A stretch of DNA of 64,000 nt from Acidobacteriota bacterium (GCA_003224085.1 QHYK01000046.1:1-64000); one strand, 5' to 3'; positions 35,134 through 44,105 are shown, numbered from the stretch's first letter. Translations and numbers: made by a program. Notes: generated by a model from the sequence alone, not told the origin.

Positions 35134-36489
35134 TCATTCTTTCTTCTTCACCTCCGTGGTCAACTTTCCTCTATGGAGCTGAAGCGAGACGGAGTCGCCG
35201 ATTTGGACCTGGGCGGCGTCGCGGAGGACGGCGCCCGAAGCGTCAGTGGCGATGGCGTAGCCGCGTTCGAGAACTTTCAGGGGACTGCGCTCTTCGAGCT
35301 GCAAGGCGAGGCGAGCGAGGCGCTCGCGGTTGGCGCGGAGCAGGCGCTCGGCGCGGACGCCGAGATCGGCGGCGCGTTTTTCGAGGAGCAGGCGAAACGC
35401 GGCAATTTTCATACGAAAATCAAAAGAGACAATGCGCAGATGCGCGACGGTGAAGCGCTTGCGCGACTGTTCGAGGCGCGCGCGAAGGCCGAGAGCGAGG
35501 CGCGCGGTCATTTCATCGGCGCGCTGGCGTTGCTGGCGAAGCAACTCAAGCGGACGGCGGAAGCCCGGTCGCGCCGCGAGTTCGTGAATCCGGCGGCTGA
35601 CTACCAGGATGCGGTAGCGCATTTGTTCCGCGAGAGCGCCGCGCAGCTCAGCAATGTGCTTGTCGAATTCGCGCCGAGTTTGCACCACGAGTTCGGCAGC
35701 GGCGGAAGGTGTGGAAGCGCGCACATCGGAGACGAAGTCGGCGATGGTGAAATCGGTTTCGTGGCCGATGCCAGAGATAACCGGAATTTGCGAATCGAAG
35801 ATGGCTCGGGCGACGATTTCTTCATTAAAGACCCACAAATCTTCGAGCGAGCCGCCGCCGCGAACGAGCATCAACACGTCGACGAACTTTTTGGCATTGA
35901 AGAACTTCAGCGCCTTGACGATTTCCTGGGCGGCGCCTTCGCCCTGCACGCGCACGGGAAAAACGGTGAGATGGACATTGGGAAAGCGTCGCGTGAGGAT
36001 GCGCACGACGTCGCGCACGGCGGCTCCGCGCGGAGAAGTGATGAGGCCGATGCGGCTGGGGAGAAGCGGCAGGGGCTTCTTGCGCGCGGGATCGAAGAGG
36101 CCTTCGTTTTCGAGGCGCTTTTTCAATTGATCAAACGCTAGCTGCAAGGCGCCGAGTCCGACGGGCTCGATTTTCTCGGCGTATATCTGATACTCACCGC
36201 GCTGTTCGTAAACACTGATGGTGCCGCGCACGGTGACTTGCAGGCCGTCTGCGGGGCGGAACTTGATGCCGCGCTGCTGCTGCTTGAAGAACACGCAGCG
36301 GACCTGGGCGCGGTCGTCTTTCAAGGTGAAGTAGATGTGGCCGGACTGGGCTTCGCGGCAGTTGGAGATTTCGCCTTGGACGAAAATGTCGGTGAAATTT
36401 CGCGCGAGCAGGTCGCGGATGCGGGCGGTGAGCTCGCTGACGGTGAGGACTTGGCGAGTGGGCTGGAGGTTGAAGGTGAGTTGGCTCAT
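35134..36489 (-). CDS. xseA: Exodeoxyribonuclease VII large subunit
   Basis: 451 residues from ATG 36489; an upstream in-frame start at 36549 lacks family similarity. It has an N-terminal OB-fold (LTVSELTARIRDLLARNFTDIFVQGEISNCREAQSGHIYFTLKDD). The catalytic core follows (RIGLITSPRGAAVRDVVRIL, MLVRGGGSLEDLWVFNEE, PVISGIGHETDFTIADFVSD), then the long coiled coil that holds XseB. It degrades single-stranded DNA from both ends in recombination and repair. xseB is not adjacent, which is unusual because the two genes often sit together. Confidence 0.96.
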   Translation of the reverse strand: MSQLTFNLQPTRQVLTVSELTARIRDLLARNFTDIFVQGEISNCREAQSGHIYFTLKDDRAQVRCVFFKQQQRGIKFRPADGLQVTVRGTISVYEQRGEYQIYAEKIEPVGLGALQLAFDQLKKRLENEGLFDPARKKPLPLLPSRIGLITSPRGAAVRDVVRILTRRFPNVHLTVFPVRVQGEGAAQEIVKALKFFNAKKFVDVLMLVRGGGSLEDLWVFNEEIVARAIFDSQIPVISGIGHETDFTIADFVSDVRASTPSAAAELVVQTRREFDKHIAELRGALAEQMRYRILVVSRRIHELAARPGFRRPLELLRQQRQRADEMTARLALGLRARLEQSRKRFTVAHLRIVSFDFRMKIAAFRLLLEKRAADLGVRAERLLRANRERLARLALQLEERSPLKVLERGYAIATDASGAVLRDAAQVQIGDSVSLQLHRGKLTTEVKKKE

Positions 36490-36686
36490 TGGGCGTCGAC
36501 TTGTGACTAATCGTGACTCGCGGCGCGCATACCTAGCTGCTAGAAGCATATCCGGGGATTGCTGTGCGATTCAAATTGGGAATCGAAGGCGCCCCCGATC
36601 AAGGGAATGTACCCCTGCCCTCCGGTGTTTTTCCGTAACGATGTGATTTTATTGGAGTTAAGGTATAGGGCCTGCTAAGAGTATCA

Positions 36687-36859
36687 TTATTCAAGGCTAA
36701 GGAGGAGTTTGATTTCGGGGAGGGAGGAGCTCATTTCGCCAGCGAAGCGCATGAGAAGGACCCGGTCGAGAGCGTCGGGGGAGTAGCGGCGCTGGCCGCC
36801 GACGCGGTGATGGCGGAAGCGCGGAGGCCTGCGCGATGGGCGAGTTCGCCGATTTTCAT
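36687..36859 (-). pseudogene. MerR-family regulator remnant
   Basis: From ATG 36859 the frame reads MKIGELAHRAGLRASAI, the first helices of a MerR winged HTH, and then becomes meaningless. A second frame resumes with RVGGQRRYSPDALDRVLLMRFAGEMSSSLPEIKLLLSLE and stops at 36687. The missing middle (the RYYExxGLL region of the wing) and the absent effector domain show an internal deletion plus truncation. A MerR-type promoter survives 190 bp away (37046-37076). Confidence 0.75.
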
Positions 36860-36951
36860 TTTTCCCTCTACCCTGCCAGGCCATCACAAACGAAGAGAGA
36901 TTTCTCGACTGCGCGGGCCCACCTTCGCTGCGCGAAGGCAAGAAAGCATCG

Positions 36952-36973
36952 GCCTGCTCCGCTCGAAATGACA
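36952..36973. repeat. Dispersed 22-bp repeat, copy 2
   Basis: GGCCTGCTCCGCTCGAAATG followed by AC; 21 of 22 bases match the copy at 35047-35068. It lies between the MerR remnant and the MerR-type promoter. Confidence 0.6.
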
Positions 36974-37045
36974 GCCGCCTGAACCCACGAAGCAAGGCGG
37001 CCCGGCTGGGCCCTCAACAAGTAAAGCGGGTGTCTCGAAATGCGC

Positions 37046-37076
37046 TTGACTTAAAGCCGACTTTAACTTTTAGCAT
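37046..37076 (+). promoter_or_regulatory. MerR-type promoter with 19-bp spacer and dyad
   Basis: -35 TTGACT (37046-37051), 19-bp spacer, -10 TAGCAT (37071-37076). The over-long spacer is the hallmark of MerR-controlled promoters. A perfect dyad, TTAAAG-CCGA-CTTTAA (37051-37066), is located in the spacer where the dimer would bind. It points toward the gene at 37186. Confidence 0.7.
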
Positions 37077-37185
37077 GGGCGGCGTGGCGGGGCAAGAACT
37101 GCGCGTTCCAGTGACGAAAGGAAAGGAACGAGTCTGAAGACCCGCTACTACAAAGCGAGTCGCAAATCTTATTTGGAGGAAAGTC

Positions 37186-37650
37186 ATGAAACAGAAGAAA
37201 GAGCGGTTAGCGGGAATGCATGCGAAAAAAACGGCGGCTGCGGCAGCGATGACGTTGTTGGTGGCGGCAGGCGCTGCGGCGCTTCCAGGAAAGGGCACGA
37301 CGCCGGAGCGGGAAAACAAGGAGAAGCAGATGACCACGACGCAAAGCAAATTTTATTGCAACATCAAGGCGCTAACGCCGGAAGAGCGGTCGCATCACAA
37401 TCGACTGAGCGACAAGTTGATGACGGCACGAAGTGAAACCATTGAGATGGAGAAGGGATACGAGTTTCAATTCAGCCCGCAGAACGTCACGCTGGCGGAG
37501 TTGGCGGATTGGGTCGCGGGGGAAAGCAAGTGCTGCCCATTTTTTGATTTTCACATTGACCTGGAGAACGAAGGCAAACTGCTATGCCTGCGATTGACGG
37601 GGGAAGAGGGCATCAAGCAGTTCATTCGAGCGGAATTCCCCATCCAGTGA
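37186..37650 (+). CDS. CCPFFDF-motif protein downstream of MerR-type promoter, function unknown
   Basis: 154 residues from ATG 37186 (ribosome site GGAGGAAAGTC), or 106 from ATG 37330 (ribosome site AAGGAG). The longer form adds a signal-peptide-like N-terminus (KKTAAAAAMTLLVAAGAAALPG). The core has C58 in KFYCN, a central LADWVAGESKCCPFFDFHIDLE with a vicinal Cys pair, and LCLRLTGEEGIKQFIRAEF. The Cys-Cys pair and MerR-type promoter suggest a link to soft-metal or redox stress; this is inference. The adjacent MerR gene is broken, so any regulator must be encoded elsewhere. Confidence 0.75.
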   Translation: MKQKKERLAGMHAKKTAAAAAMTLLVAAGAAALPGKGTTPERENKEKQMTTTQSKFYCNIKALTPEERSHHNRLSDKLMTARSETIEMEKGYEFQFSPQNVTLAELADWVAGESKCCPFFDFHIDLENEGKLLCLRLTGEEGIKQFIRAEFPIQ

Positions 37651-37680
37651 GGACGCCGCGACGAGAAATTAAAATCACTG

Positions 37681-37893
37681 CTAATCCCAAATGCGGCGAA
37701 GTTTGTATTCGTCGAAGACGGGATCGGCGCCAACGACGGGAAGGTTTTCCGCCTGGGACTGCACGATCAGCATGCGATCGAACGGATCGCCATGAGGCCC
37801 GGGAAGAAGACCTGCGCGAGCGGCGTGGGCGGAGGTGATGGGCAAAGATTCGACCCCAAGTCGCCCCTCCGGATTCGTCCAGGAGATCGGATG
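37681..37893 (-). pseudogene. C-terminal fragment of a VapC-like PIN toxin
   Basis: The reverse frame reads GRLGVESLPITSAHA, then GPHGDPFDRMLIVQSQ and VVGADPVFDEYKLRRIW before TAG (37683-37681). DPFDRMLIxQ and xxADPxF are the third and fourth conserved blocks of VapC/PIN ribonucleases. The N-terminal half, with the first catalytic aspartate, is gone; the frame meets a stop near 37897. No VapB antitoxin gene is seen. Confidence 0.7.
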
Positions 37894-37910
37894 AGTTTGT
37901 CATTCCCGAG

Positions 37911-38459
37911 CTATTTCGGGCCGCCAGGGGATTGGGCGGCGAATTCCTTGGGAAGTGGATTGTCGGAGCGCTCCTGGTCCCACAGGATGCTGACGACCCA
38001 CCAGCGGCTGCCATCGTTCAGCAACTGAATACTGTTGATGCCGCGGGCGAAAGGCGCTTCGCCGGGGGCGTGGCGGGATTCGTAGCTGCTGAAGACCTGG
38101 GAAACGTTTCCAAAGGTCTGGACGCGATTCACGATGGGGCTTTCGAAGAAAGCGTGCTGTGCGAAGTAGCTGCCCGCCCCCTTGGCGTAATCTTCGACGC
38201 TCATGGCGTGGACTCGCGTGGAGCCATTCGTGTTCTTAACGGCGGCGGTGAGGCGTCCCTGAGGCAAAAACAAAGAACGGAAGCGATCCCAGTCGCGTTC
38301 CCCGGCCGGGCCAGAAATTACGCCGTAAAGCGCCGTCAGAATGCTGTCGATGGACTTGACGTCCTCGGGCCGGGTGGCTGGCGATTTTTCAGGAGATTGA
38401 GCAAAGCAAGAAAAAGAAAGTACAAAGATTGCGGGTAACGCCAAAAGGACACGCTTCAT
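37911..38459 (-). CDS. Secreted SnoaL/NTF2-like protein
   Basis: 182 residues from ATG 38459, preceded by GGAGAACCAC. The signal peptide is VLLALPAIFVLSFSCFA. The mature part resembles the cone-shaped NTF2/SnoaL fold: SIDSILTALYGVISGPAGERDWDRFRSLFLPQGRL, then SVEDYAKGAG, an IVNRVQTFGNVSQVFSSYESR strand pair, and INSIQLLNDGSRWWVVSILWDQE at the end. Acidobacteria carry many such exported proteins of unknown role. No catalytic residues can be assigned. Confidence 0.7.
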   Translation of the reverse strand: MKRVLLALPAIFVLSFSCFAQSPEKSPATRPEDVKSIDSILTALYGVISGPAGERDWDRFRSLFLPQGRLTAAVKNTNGSTRVHAMSVEDYAKGAGSYFAQHAFFESPIVNRVQTFGNVSQVFSSYESRHAPGEAPFARGINSIQLLNDGSRWWVVSILWDQERSDNPLPKEFAAQSPGGPK

Positions 38460-38586
38460 GTGGTTCTCCATTGCAGTAGGCGAATCCCCGATCATTCGGC
38501 ATCGGGACTATACATCATCGACGAGGCAAAAGCTCGCCAGCCAAGAAAAGCGGCAGCAGGGCTTCCGCACTCCCGATACGCGACGT

Positions 38587-38820
38587 TTAGCGGCGGAATT
38601 GGGAGATAAGCCAAAAAAGAAGAGAAAGCACGACGCTGATCACGAGACAGGTGACGATGGGAAAGTAGAAAGTCGTGTGTTCGCCGCGATGGACGATGTC
38701 GCCGGGCAATTTTCCGAGGCGGAAGGGAAGCTTGTTGCCGAAATAAAGAAGGGCACCGAGGAGAACGAGAAGTCCTCCGAAGAAAACCAGAGAACGGCCG
38801 AGATCGCGAAGGGGCTCCAT
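38587..38820 (-). CDS. DUF2905-type small membrane protein
   Basis: 77 residues with two hydrophobic helices (SLVFFGGLLVLLGALLYFG and YFPIVTCLVISVVLSLLFWLI) around the conserved loop KLPFRLGKLPGDIV. This loop and FYFPIVTCL are diagnostic of the DUF2905 family, which has no known function. The length is normal. It faces the DNA upstream of the SnoaL-like gene on the same strand; no further partner is visible. Confidence 0.85.
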   Translation of the reverse strand: MEPLRDLGRSLVFFGGLLVLLGALLYFGNKLPFRLGKLPGDIVHRGEHTTFYFPIVTCLVISVVLSLLFWLISQFRR

Positions 38821-39012
38821 AGGGGCATTCTACCTTAAGCGAGCTACAGGCCTTGCGGCCCCCGCAGAAGGTTATCCTGCAATGTATGCGGCCTATCCAT
38901 TCAACGAGGCCCACACCGAATTCGACGACCGCGAGTAGAGCGTCCCGCCTGGAGGGATAGCCTCGAATTGGCCGCTCTTTTTGCGTGGAACTCCACTCCA
39001 GCACGGCCGACG

Positions 39013-39261
39013 ATGCTCGGCGTGGTGGTGGAAGCCGATCGCGTGCACCTTAACACCGGCACTGTTTCGGCGGGAGCGACGGCCGATGACGGCGATCGAT
39101 TCTTGACGGAATAAGGAGGAGTGCTGCTCTTGCGCAGCGACGGGACCATGCTGGAACTGGCGGAGGAGAGTGCGTTGAGCGTGCGAAGCAGGGCGGAGCG
39201 CGCGCCAGGGACCAAAACAGAACTTAGCGAGGGAAGTGTGGTCTTCCGAGATGCACCGGGC
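39013..39261 (+). pseudogene. FecR-like domain remnant with in-frame stop
   Basis: The frame from ATG 39013 reads VVVEADRVHLNTGTVSAGATADDGDRFLTE, meets TAA at 39112, and continues GGVLLLRSDGTMLELAEESAL and SEGSVVFRDAP. This is the pattern of a FecR/FecR-like beta domain (G-D-x-x-x-T-E-x-G-G-x-x-x-L...G-x-x-x-x-L). It ends abruptly where the transposase fragment begins. The 5' part upstream of 39013 is not readable. A transposon insertion and a point mutation probably ended the gene. Confidence 0.55.
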
Positions 39262-39425
39262 GCACCAAACAACATGGTATTTGCTGCTGTATACGACGTT
39301 GTGATTGGACTTGTATCCTAGCATCATAAGGGCCTTATAGCCATTCGCTTTTCTTTCGTCAACAGTTTTCTAGAAGCCTTATATTCCCATGCCTGAAGGC
39401 AAGGGGCTTTACGGCTCCCCTCGGT
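39262..39425 (-). mobile_element. IS200/IS605 element fragment (tnpA start and end hairpin)
   Basis: Reverse strand, ATG 39327: GYKSNHNVVYSSKYHVVWC, the N-terminus of a TnpA HUH transposase, then out of homology after 22 codons. In front of it (39384-39425) lies a hairpin-rich stretch with CCATGCC/GGCAAGG arms and an AGGGG...CCCCT pair, like the imperfect palindromes at the ends of this family. The catalytic HUH and tyrosine are absent, so the element is dead. It abuts the FecR-like remnant. Confidence 0.65.
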
Positions 39426-39464
39426 AACGCATGACGGTAACGCATGTGGGACGGTAACACTTGA
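39422..39464. repeat. Three copies of CGGTAACGCATGA-like 13-mer
   Basis: CGGTAACGCATGA (39422-39434), CGGTAACGCATGT (39435-39447) and CGGTAACACTTGA (39452-39464). They border the IS fragment and could be part of its end or a separate binding array. Confidence 0.6.
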
Positions 39465-39540
39465 CAGACGTCCATGCCGAGTTATAGGTTTGCGCAACTC
39501 TCTCATCGGATGAATTCGTGTCGCCGCGAAGGTGTGCCTT

Positions 39541-40272
39541 ATGGAAACCGAATGGCAGGGAATGAAAAAAGGGCTTTGGAAAAGATTGCTGCGGACGGGA
39601 ACGATGCTGATGGGTCTGTGCATGTGGCATTGCTCGGCAGCAGGGATTCCTGCGCTAGCACAAGGCAGTGCGGGCGCTCCGGCAGGAAGTCCGACGCAGG
39701 CCCCCGGGAATTACATAATGGGCCAGTGGTGGGCGTTTGGGATCGCGATGGGAATCCTGGTAGTGGTGCTGATTCTAACCGTGGTCGTGGGAAGGAAAGA
39801 CGGGATGAATTTCTTTCAGTCCCCAGATGGGGCGGTAAGCGTGTCGAAGGTGCAGGTGTGGATGTGGACGATGGCGATCATTTTCGCCTACGTGTATTTG
39901 TTCCTGTGGCACGGTCCGCCGGACAGATTTCCGGACAGCTTATGGGAGCTGATGGGAATCAGCGCGCTCTCGACAGGCGTGGCGAAGTATATCGCGGTAG
40001 TGAGCGGAAAGCCGGATCAGCCGCCCTCACCGGACCTGAAGGTAAGGATTCAAAAGCAAAGCTGGTGGGTGAGCATGCTGTCCGACGATGGACAACCGAG
40101 CATGATGAGACTGCAAATGTTTGGGTGGACGGTCGTTACGATTTTCTTGTTCCTCATGTATGTGCACAGAAGCCAAGCGTTATGGGATGTGCCGACGACG
40201 CTGGTCATCCTGATGGGAATCAGCCACGTCGGGTATCTGGGAGATAAAGGCGCGGCCGCGTCGAAAGCCTAG
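39541..40272 (+). CDS. Four-helix membrane protein of unknown function
   Basis: 243 residues from ATG 39541 (AAGGTG lies 7 bases upstream; ATG 39562 is an alternative). A signal-like first helix (TGTMLMGLCMWHCSAAGIPA) is followed by transmembrane segments at WWAFGIAMGILVVVLILTVVVG, VWMWTMAIIFAYVYLFLW and MFGWTVVTIFLFLMYVH, plus short hydrophobic ALSTGVAKYIAVV and LVILMGISHVGYLG. The two 'W-T...P...L..LMGIS' blocks repeat, suggesting internal duplication (SVSKVQVWMWT / SMMRLQMFGWT). No family name can be given. It is convergent with ndk. Confidence 0.75.
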   Translation: METEWQGMKKGLWKRLLRTGTMLMGLCMWHCSAAGIPALAQGSAGAPAGSPTQAPGNYIMGQWWAFGIAMGILVVVLILTVVVGRKDGMNFFQSPDGAVSVSKVQVWMWTMAIIFAYVYLFLWHGPPDRFPDSLWELMGISALSTGVAKYIAVVSGKPDQPPSPDLKVRIQKQSWWVSMLSDDGQPSMMRLQMFGWTVVTIFLFLMYVHRSQALWDVPTTLVILMGISHVGYLGDKGAAASKA

Positions 40273-40321
40273 CTGCTAAGGGTTCCGATTGCGGCGTTCG
40301 GCTCAAATCAGCGGTGGTGAA

Positions 40322-40756
40322 TCAGATCAGTTCGAGGCCAGAGAAGAAATAGCTCATTTCGAAGGCGGCGGTTTCCGGAGCGTCGGAACCGTGTGTGCAG
40401 TTCATCTGAATACTGCTGCCAAGGTCGCGGCGGATGGTGCCGGGAGAAGCTCTCTTAGGGTCCGTGGCGCCCATGGTTTCACGCCACTTGGAGATGGCGC
40501 CATCGGCTTCGAGGACCATGGCGAAGATTTTGCCGGAGCTCATGAAATCGGTGAGTTCGCCAAAGAAAGGACGGTCGCGATGGACGGCGTAGAAGCCGCT
40601 GGCTTCTTCTTTGGTAAGGCGCATGGATTTGATGGCGATGATTTTGAAGCCCGCTTTAATAATTCTCGCCAGGATTTCACCCTGCAGATTGCGGCCGACG
40701 GCATCCGGCTTGATGATCGCAAACGTACGTTCGGTTGCCACGAAAGAATCCTCCAC
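40322..40756 (-). CDS. ndk: Nucleoside diphosphate kinase
   Basis: 144 residues. It balances NTP pools by moving phosphate through a histidine. Motifs: [13 protein letters not shown] near the N-terminus, the catalytic histidine in [20 protein letters not shown], and [17 protein letters not shown]. Length is standard. It is 31 bp after sucD on the same strand, and the products are functionally linked because succinyl-CoA synthetase makes NTP. Confidence 0.97.
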   Translation of the reverse strand: MEDSFVATERTFAIIKPDAVGRNLQGEILARIIKAGFKIIAIKSMRLTKEEASGFYAVHRDRPFFGELTDFMSSGKIFAMVLEADGAISKWRETMGATDPKRASPGTIRRDLGSSIQMNCTHGSDAPETAAFEMSYFFSGLELI

Positions 40757-40787
40757 GACTGCCTAAGGGTCCGCGATACAAATAACT

Positions 40788-41657
40788 TCATTTCAAAGCG
40801 GCGGCCACGGTGGAGCCGATGTCCGCGGGACTTTCAACGCAGCGGATCCCTGCCGCGCTCATGGCCGCATATTTGTCTTTAGCCGTACCCTGACCACCGC
40901 TGATGATTGCGCCGGCGTGGCCCATGCGGCGGCCCGGGGGGGCGGTTTGTCCAGCAATGAAACCGATGACGGGAATCTTCACGTTGGCTTTGATCCATGC
41001 GGCAGCTTGTTCTTCGGCGTTGCCGCCGATTTCGCCAATCAAAATGATGGCGTGCGTGTCGGGATCCTCGCTGAAAACTTTGATGGCTTCGAGAAAGGGC
41101 GTGCCGATGATGGGATCGCCGCCGATGCCGATGCAGGTGGACTGACCGATGCCGAGAAGCGTTAATTGATGGACTGCCTCGTAGGTGAGTGTGCCGCTGC
41201 GGCTGACGACGCCGACGTTTCCCTGCTTGTGAATGCGGCCGGGCATGATGCCGATTTTGCATTTACCTGGAGAAATGATGCCCGGGCAGTTGGGACCGAT
41301 GAGGCGGGTTTTCCTGAAGTTCACGACCGAGGCTACGCGAACCATATCCATCACCGGAATACCTTCGGTGATGCACACGACAAGGGGAAGGCCAGCGTCG
41401 GCAGCTTCCAGAATGGCGTCGGCAGCGTACGCGGGAGGCACGAAAATAACGGAAGCGTTTGCGCCGGCGGCTTTGGCGGCTTCGGCAACGGTGTTGAAGA
41501 CGGGGCGCTCTAAATGCTTTGTGCCACCTTTGCCCGGCGTAACTCCACCGACTACATTGGTCCCGTATTCGATCATCTGCTGCGCGTGAAACGTTCCTTC
41601 GCGGCCGGTGAAGCCTTGGACGAGTAATCTGGTCTTTTCGTTGACCAAGATGCTCAT
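40788..41657 (-). CDS. sucD: Succinyl-CoA synthetase alpha subunit
   Basis: 289 residues. N-terminal CoA-binding fold ([33 protein letters not shown]), central [23 protein letters not shown], and the active-site phosphohistidine in [17 protein letters not shown]. With SucC it makes succinate, CoA and ATP from succinyl-CoA in the TCA cycle. Its ATG overlaps the sucC stop by four bases (ATGA), so the subunits are translationally coupled. Confidence 0.97.
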   Translation of the reverse strand: MSILVNEKTRLLVQGFTGREGTFHAQQMIEYGTNVVGGVTPGKGGTKHLERPVFNTVAEAAKAAGANASVIFVPPAYAADAILEAADAGLPLVVCITEGIPVMDMVRVASVVNFRKTRLIGPNCPGIISPGKCKIGIMPGRIHKQGNVGVVSRSGTLTYEAVHQLTLLGIGQSTCIGIGGDPIIGTPFLEAIKVFSEDPDTHAIILIGEIGGNAEEQAAAWIKANVKIPVIGFIAGQTAPPGRRMGHAGAIISGGQGTAKDKYAAMSAAGIRCVESPADIGSTVAAALK

Positions 41658-42823
41658 CGGCCACCTCCGGCTAACTTGACGACTTTTTGGGCGCCCTCTT
41701 TCATGTCGTTCGCGATGGTGAAGTTCAAGCCGCTGTCGCGGAGAATCTGCTGCCCCATTTCGACGTTGGTGCCTTCCATCCGGACGACAATGGGCACTTT
41801 CACCTGCAAGTCTTTGGAAGCAGCGACGACACCCGTGGCGAGAACATCGCAGCGCAGGATGCCGCCAAAAATATTGATGAACACAGCTTTAACGGCGGGA
41901 TCGTTCATCAAGATGCGAAAAGCATTCTTGACTTGATCGGCAGAAGCGCCGCCGCCGACGTCCAGAAAGTTGGCGGGAGAGCCGCCGGCGTATTTGATGA
42001 TGTCCATAGTGGCCATGGCGAGTCCCGCGCCATTCACCATGCAGGCGACGCTGCCGTCGAGCTTGATGTAGTTGAGGCCGTACTTGGACGCTTCGACTTC
42101 CAGAGGATCTTCCTCATCGAGGTCGCGCACCTCGCGAAGTTCTTTGTGGCGGAATAAAGCGTTGTCGTCGAAGGTCATCTTGGCGTCGAGGGCAACGAGC
42201 TTGCCGTCGCCGGTCAAGACGCAGGGATTGATTTCAAGGAGCGAGGCATCTGTGTCGGTAAAAGCGCGGTACAGAGCTTGTAGAAAGGGCGTGGCGTAGT
42301 TAACGACTTCGAGCGGCAAGCCAAGGCCGAAGGCAATCTTGCGCGCTTGGTAGGGCTGCAAGCCGACGGAGGGATGGATGGTTTCGCGCAAAATCGCGGA
42401 CGGATCCTTTTTTGCGACTTCTTCGATTTCCATGCCGCCAGCGGCACTGGCCATGAAAACGACGCGTCCCGAGGAGCGGTCCACGAGAAGGCCAAGATAG
42501 AGTTCACGCTTGATGTCCAGCCCTTCCTCGATCAGCAAGCGCTTGACGATGCGGCCCGCGGGGCCGGTCTGTGGAGTCACCAGCTTCATGCCGAGAATGT
42601 GGCCGGCGACGTCCGCCGCCTCTTCGGCGGAGCGCGCGAGCTTGACACCTCCGCCCTTGCCGCGGCCGCCGGCATGGATTTGCGCTTTGACCACGCAAAT
42701 ATTGGATTTCAGGCGCTGCGCTGCTTGGAGAGCTTCCTCCTTGGTGAAAGCGACTTCGCCTCGAGGGGTAGTGACGCCATAACGCGCGAGTATCGCTTTG
42801 GCCTGGTACTCGTGGATTTTCAT
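41654..42823 (-). CDS. sucC: Succinyl-CoA synthetase beta subunit
   Basis: 389-residue ATP-grasp subunit. N-terminal [22 protein letters not shown], nucleotide site [21 protein letters not shown], metal-site [21 protein letters not shown], and C-terminal [20 protein letters not shown] and [12 protein letters not shown]. It is the first gene of sucC-sucD-ndk. The 245-bp space to the divergent trpD should carry both promoters. Confidence 0.97.
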   Translation of the reverse strand: MKIHEYQAKAILARYGVTTPRGEVAFTKEEALQAAQRLKSNICVVKAQIHAGGRGKGGGVKLARSAEEAADVAGHILGMKLVTPQTGPAGRIVKRLLIEEGLDIKRELYLGLLVDRSSGRVVFMASAAGGMEIEEVAKKDPSAILRETIHPSVGLQPYQARKIAFGLGLPLEVVNYATPFLQALYRAFTDTDASLLEINPCVLTGDGKLVALDAKMTFDDNALFRHKELREVRDLDEEDPLEVEASKYGLNYIKLDGSVACMVNGAGLAMATMDIIKYAGGSPANFLDVGGGASADQVKNAFRILMNDPAVKAVFINIFGGILRCDVLATGVVAASKDLQVKVPIVVRMEGTNVEMGQQILRDSGLNFTIANDMKEGAQKVVKLAGGGR

Positions 42824-43068
42824 GAAGGTTCTTGTGCTTCCGTTCAGGCTTGAAACCGTCAGCCAGTGTTAGAATTTTGAGGCTAGTCGAAACATAAAAG
42901 TGTACTCGCAACAGGAAAAGGGAGCAAGGACACGCCAACGGTCTAGCATGCCAATGGGGTGTTCGCAAAGCGGCCATTCTGCGAAACTTTTGAACCAAAC
43001 GTTATGAAAACGGAACGCAAATACAATTCGCTTGGACGTTCTGACATCGGTGACCGGGGCGAGGCGCG

Positions 43069-44094
43069 ATGAGTTTGTCTCTGATCGAGCGCGTGGAAGC
43101 TGGCTGTGCTCTGACGCGCGCTGAAGCCGAAGCATTAATGGAAGAGCTGCTCTCGGGACGCATGGGCACGCCGGAGATTGTGCGGCTCTTGATGGCGCTG
43201 AACCGGCGGTCGCTGGAGGTGCAAGAACTTGCAGGCTTTGCGCAGATAATGCGGAAGCATGCGACGCCAGTGTTTTTGGACGGCCAGCCTCGGCCCCCCA
43301 ATATGGTGGATACGTGTGGGACAGGCGGCGACGGTTCCAAGACTTTTAATATTTCGACGGCGGCGGCGATCGCGGCGGCGGCGGCCGGTGCACGCGTGGC
43401 GAAGCACGGGAACCGCGCGGCGAGCTCGCCGAGCGGGTCGGCCGATGTTTTGGAAGCGTTGGGCGTGAGGATCGATCTGCCATGCGAACGGTATGGACAC
43501 GCAATTCGCGAGATTGGGATTGGATTCTTGTTTGCGCAAGCGGCACACAAAGCAACGCGGCACGCGACTCCTGCACGGAAGCAGATTGGCGTCCGTACGA
43601 TTTTCAATTTGCTCGGCCCGCTAACGAATCCAGCGGGGGCTCAGGCACAGGTGCTTGGAGTTTTCACATTGGATGTGATGAACCTGGTTGCGGCAACGCT
43701 GGCGGAGCTGGGCACGGAACATGCTTTCGTGGTGCATGGCGCGGGCGGATTGGATGAGATTTCGCTCTCCGGACAAACGATCGTCGCGGAGGTGCGCGAT
43801 GGAACCGTGCGCCAATTCAGCGTGACGCCGGAAGAGTTTGGAGTAGAACCGGCGCCGCTCGAGGCAATTCGGGGAGGAACGGCAGCAGAAAACGCGGCGC
43901 TCATCCGGAGAATCCTGGAAGGCGAGGCGGGGCCACCGCGGGACATTGTGGTGATCAATGCTGCTGCGGCACTGGTAGCAGCGGGCGTGTCAGAAAATTT
44001 CCGCGATGCGGCGGACAAGGCGCGCTCAGTCATTGAATCTGGAGCGGCCTGCAGGACGCTGGAAAATCTCAAAGCGTTCACCAACCAACCGTAG
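43069..44094 (+). CDS. trpD: Anthranilate phosphoribosyltransferase
   Basis: 341 residues; joins anthranilate to PRPP in tryptophan synthesis. It has the PRPP-binding glycine loop DTCGTGGDGSKTFNISTAAA, anthranilate contacts AKHGNRAASSPSGSADVLEALG, and RTIFNLLGPLTNPAG. The ATG follows GGGGCGAGGCGCG. It is apart from and convergent with trpE-trpG 1.7 kb away, so the tryptophan genes are split between strands here. Confidence 0.96.
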   Translation: MSLSLIERVEAGCALTRAEAEALMEELLSGRMGTPEIVRLLMALNRRSLEVQELAGFAQIMRKHATPVFLDGQPRPPNMVDTCGTGGDGSKTFNISTAAAIAAAAAGARVAKHGNRAASSPSGSADVLEALGVRIDLPCERYGHAIREIGIGFLFAQAAHKATRHATPARKQIGVRTIFNLLGPLTNPAGAQAQVLGVFTLDVMNLVAATLAELGTEHAFVVHGAGGLDEISLSGQTIVAEVRDGTVRQFSVTPEEFGVEPAPLEAIRGGTAAENAALIRRILEGEAGPPRDIVVINAAAALVAAGVSENFRDAADKARSVIESGAACRTLENLKAFTNQP

Positions 44095-44105
44095 TCCGGA
44101 GCGGA

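Noticed and set aside
38492-39004. 170-aa minus-strand ORF
   Set aside because: Overlaps the DUF2905 gene in another frame; Arg/Ser/Pro-rich with no structure.
39422-39464. CRISPR-like array
   Set aside because: Only three 13-bp units with spacers of 0 and 4 bases; real arrays have longer repeats and spacers, and no cas genes are present.
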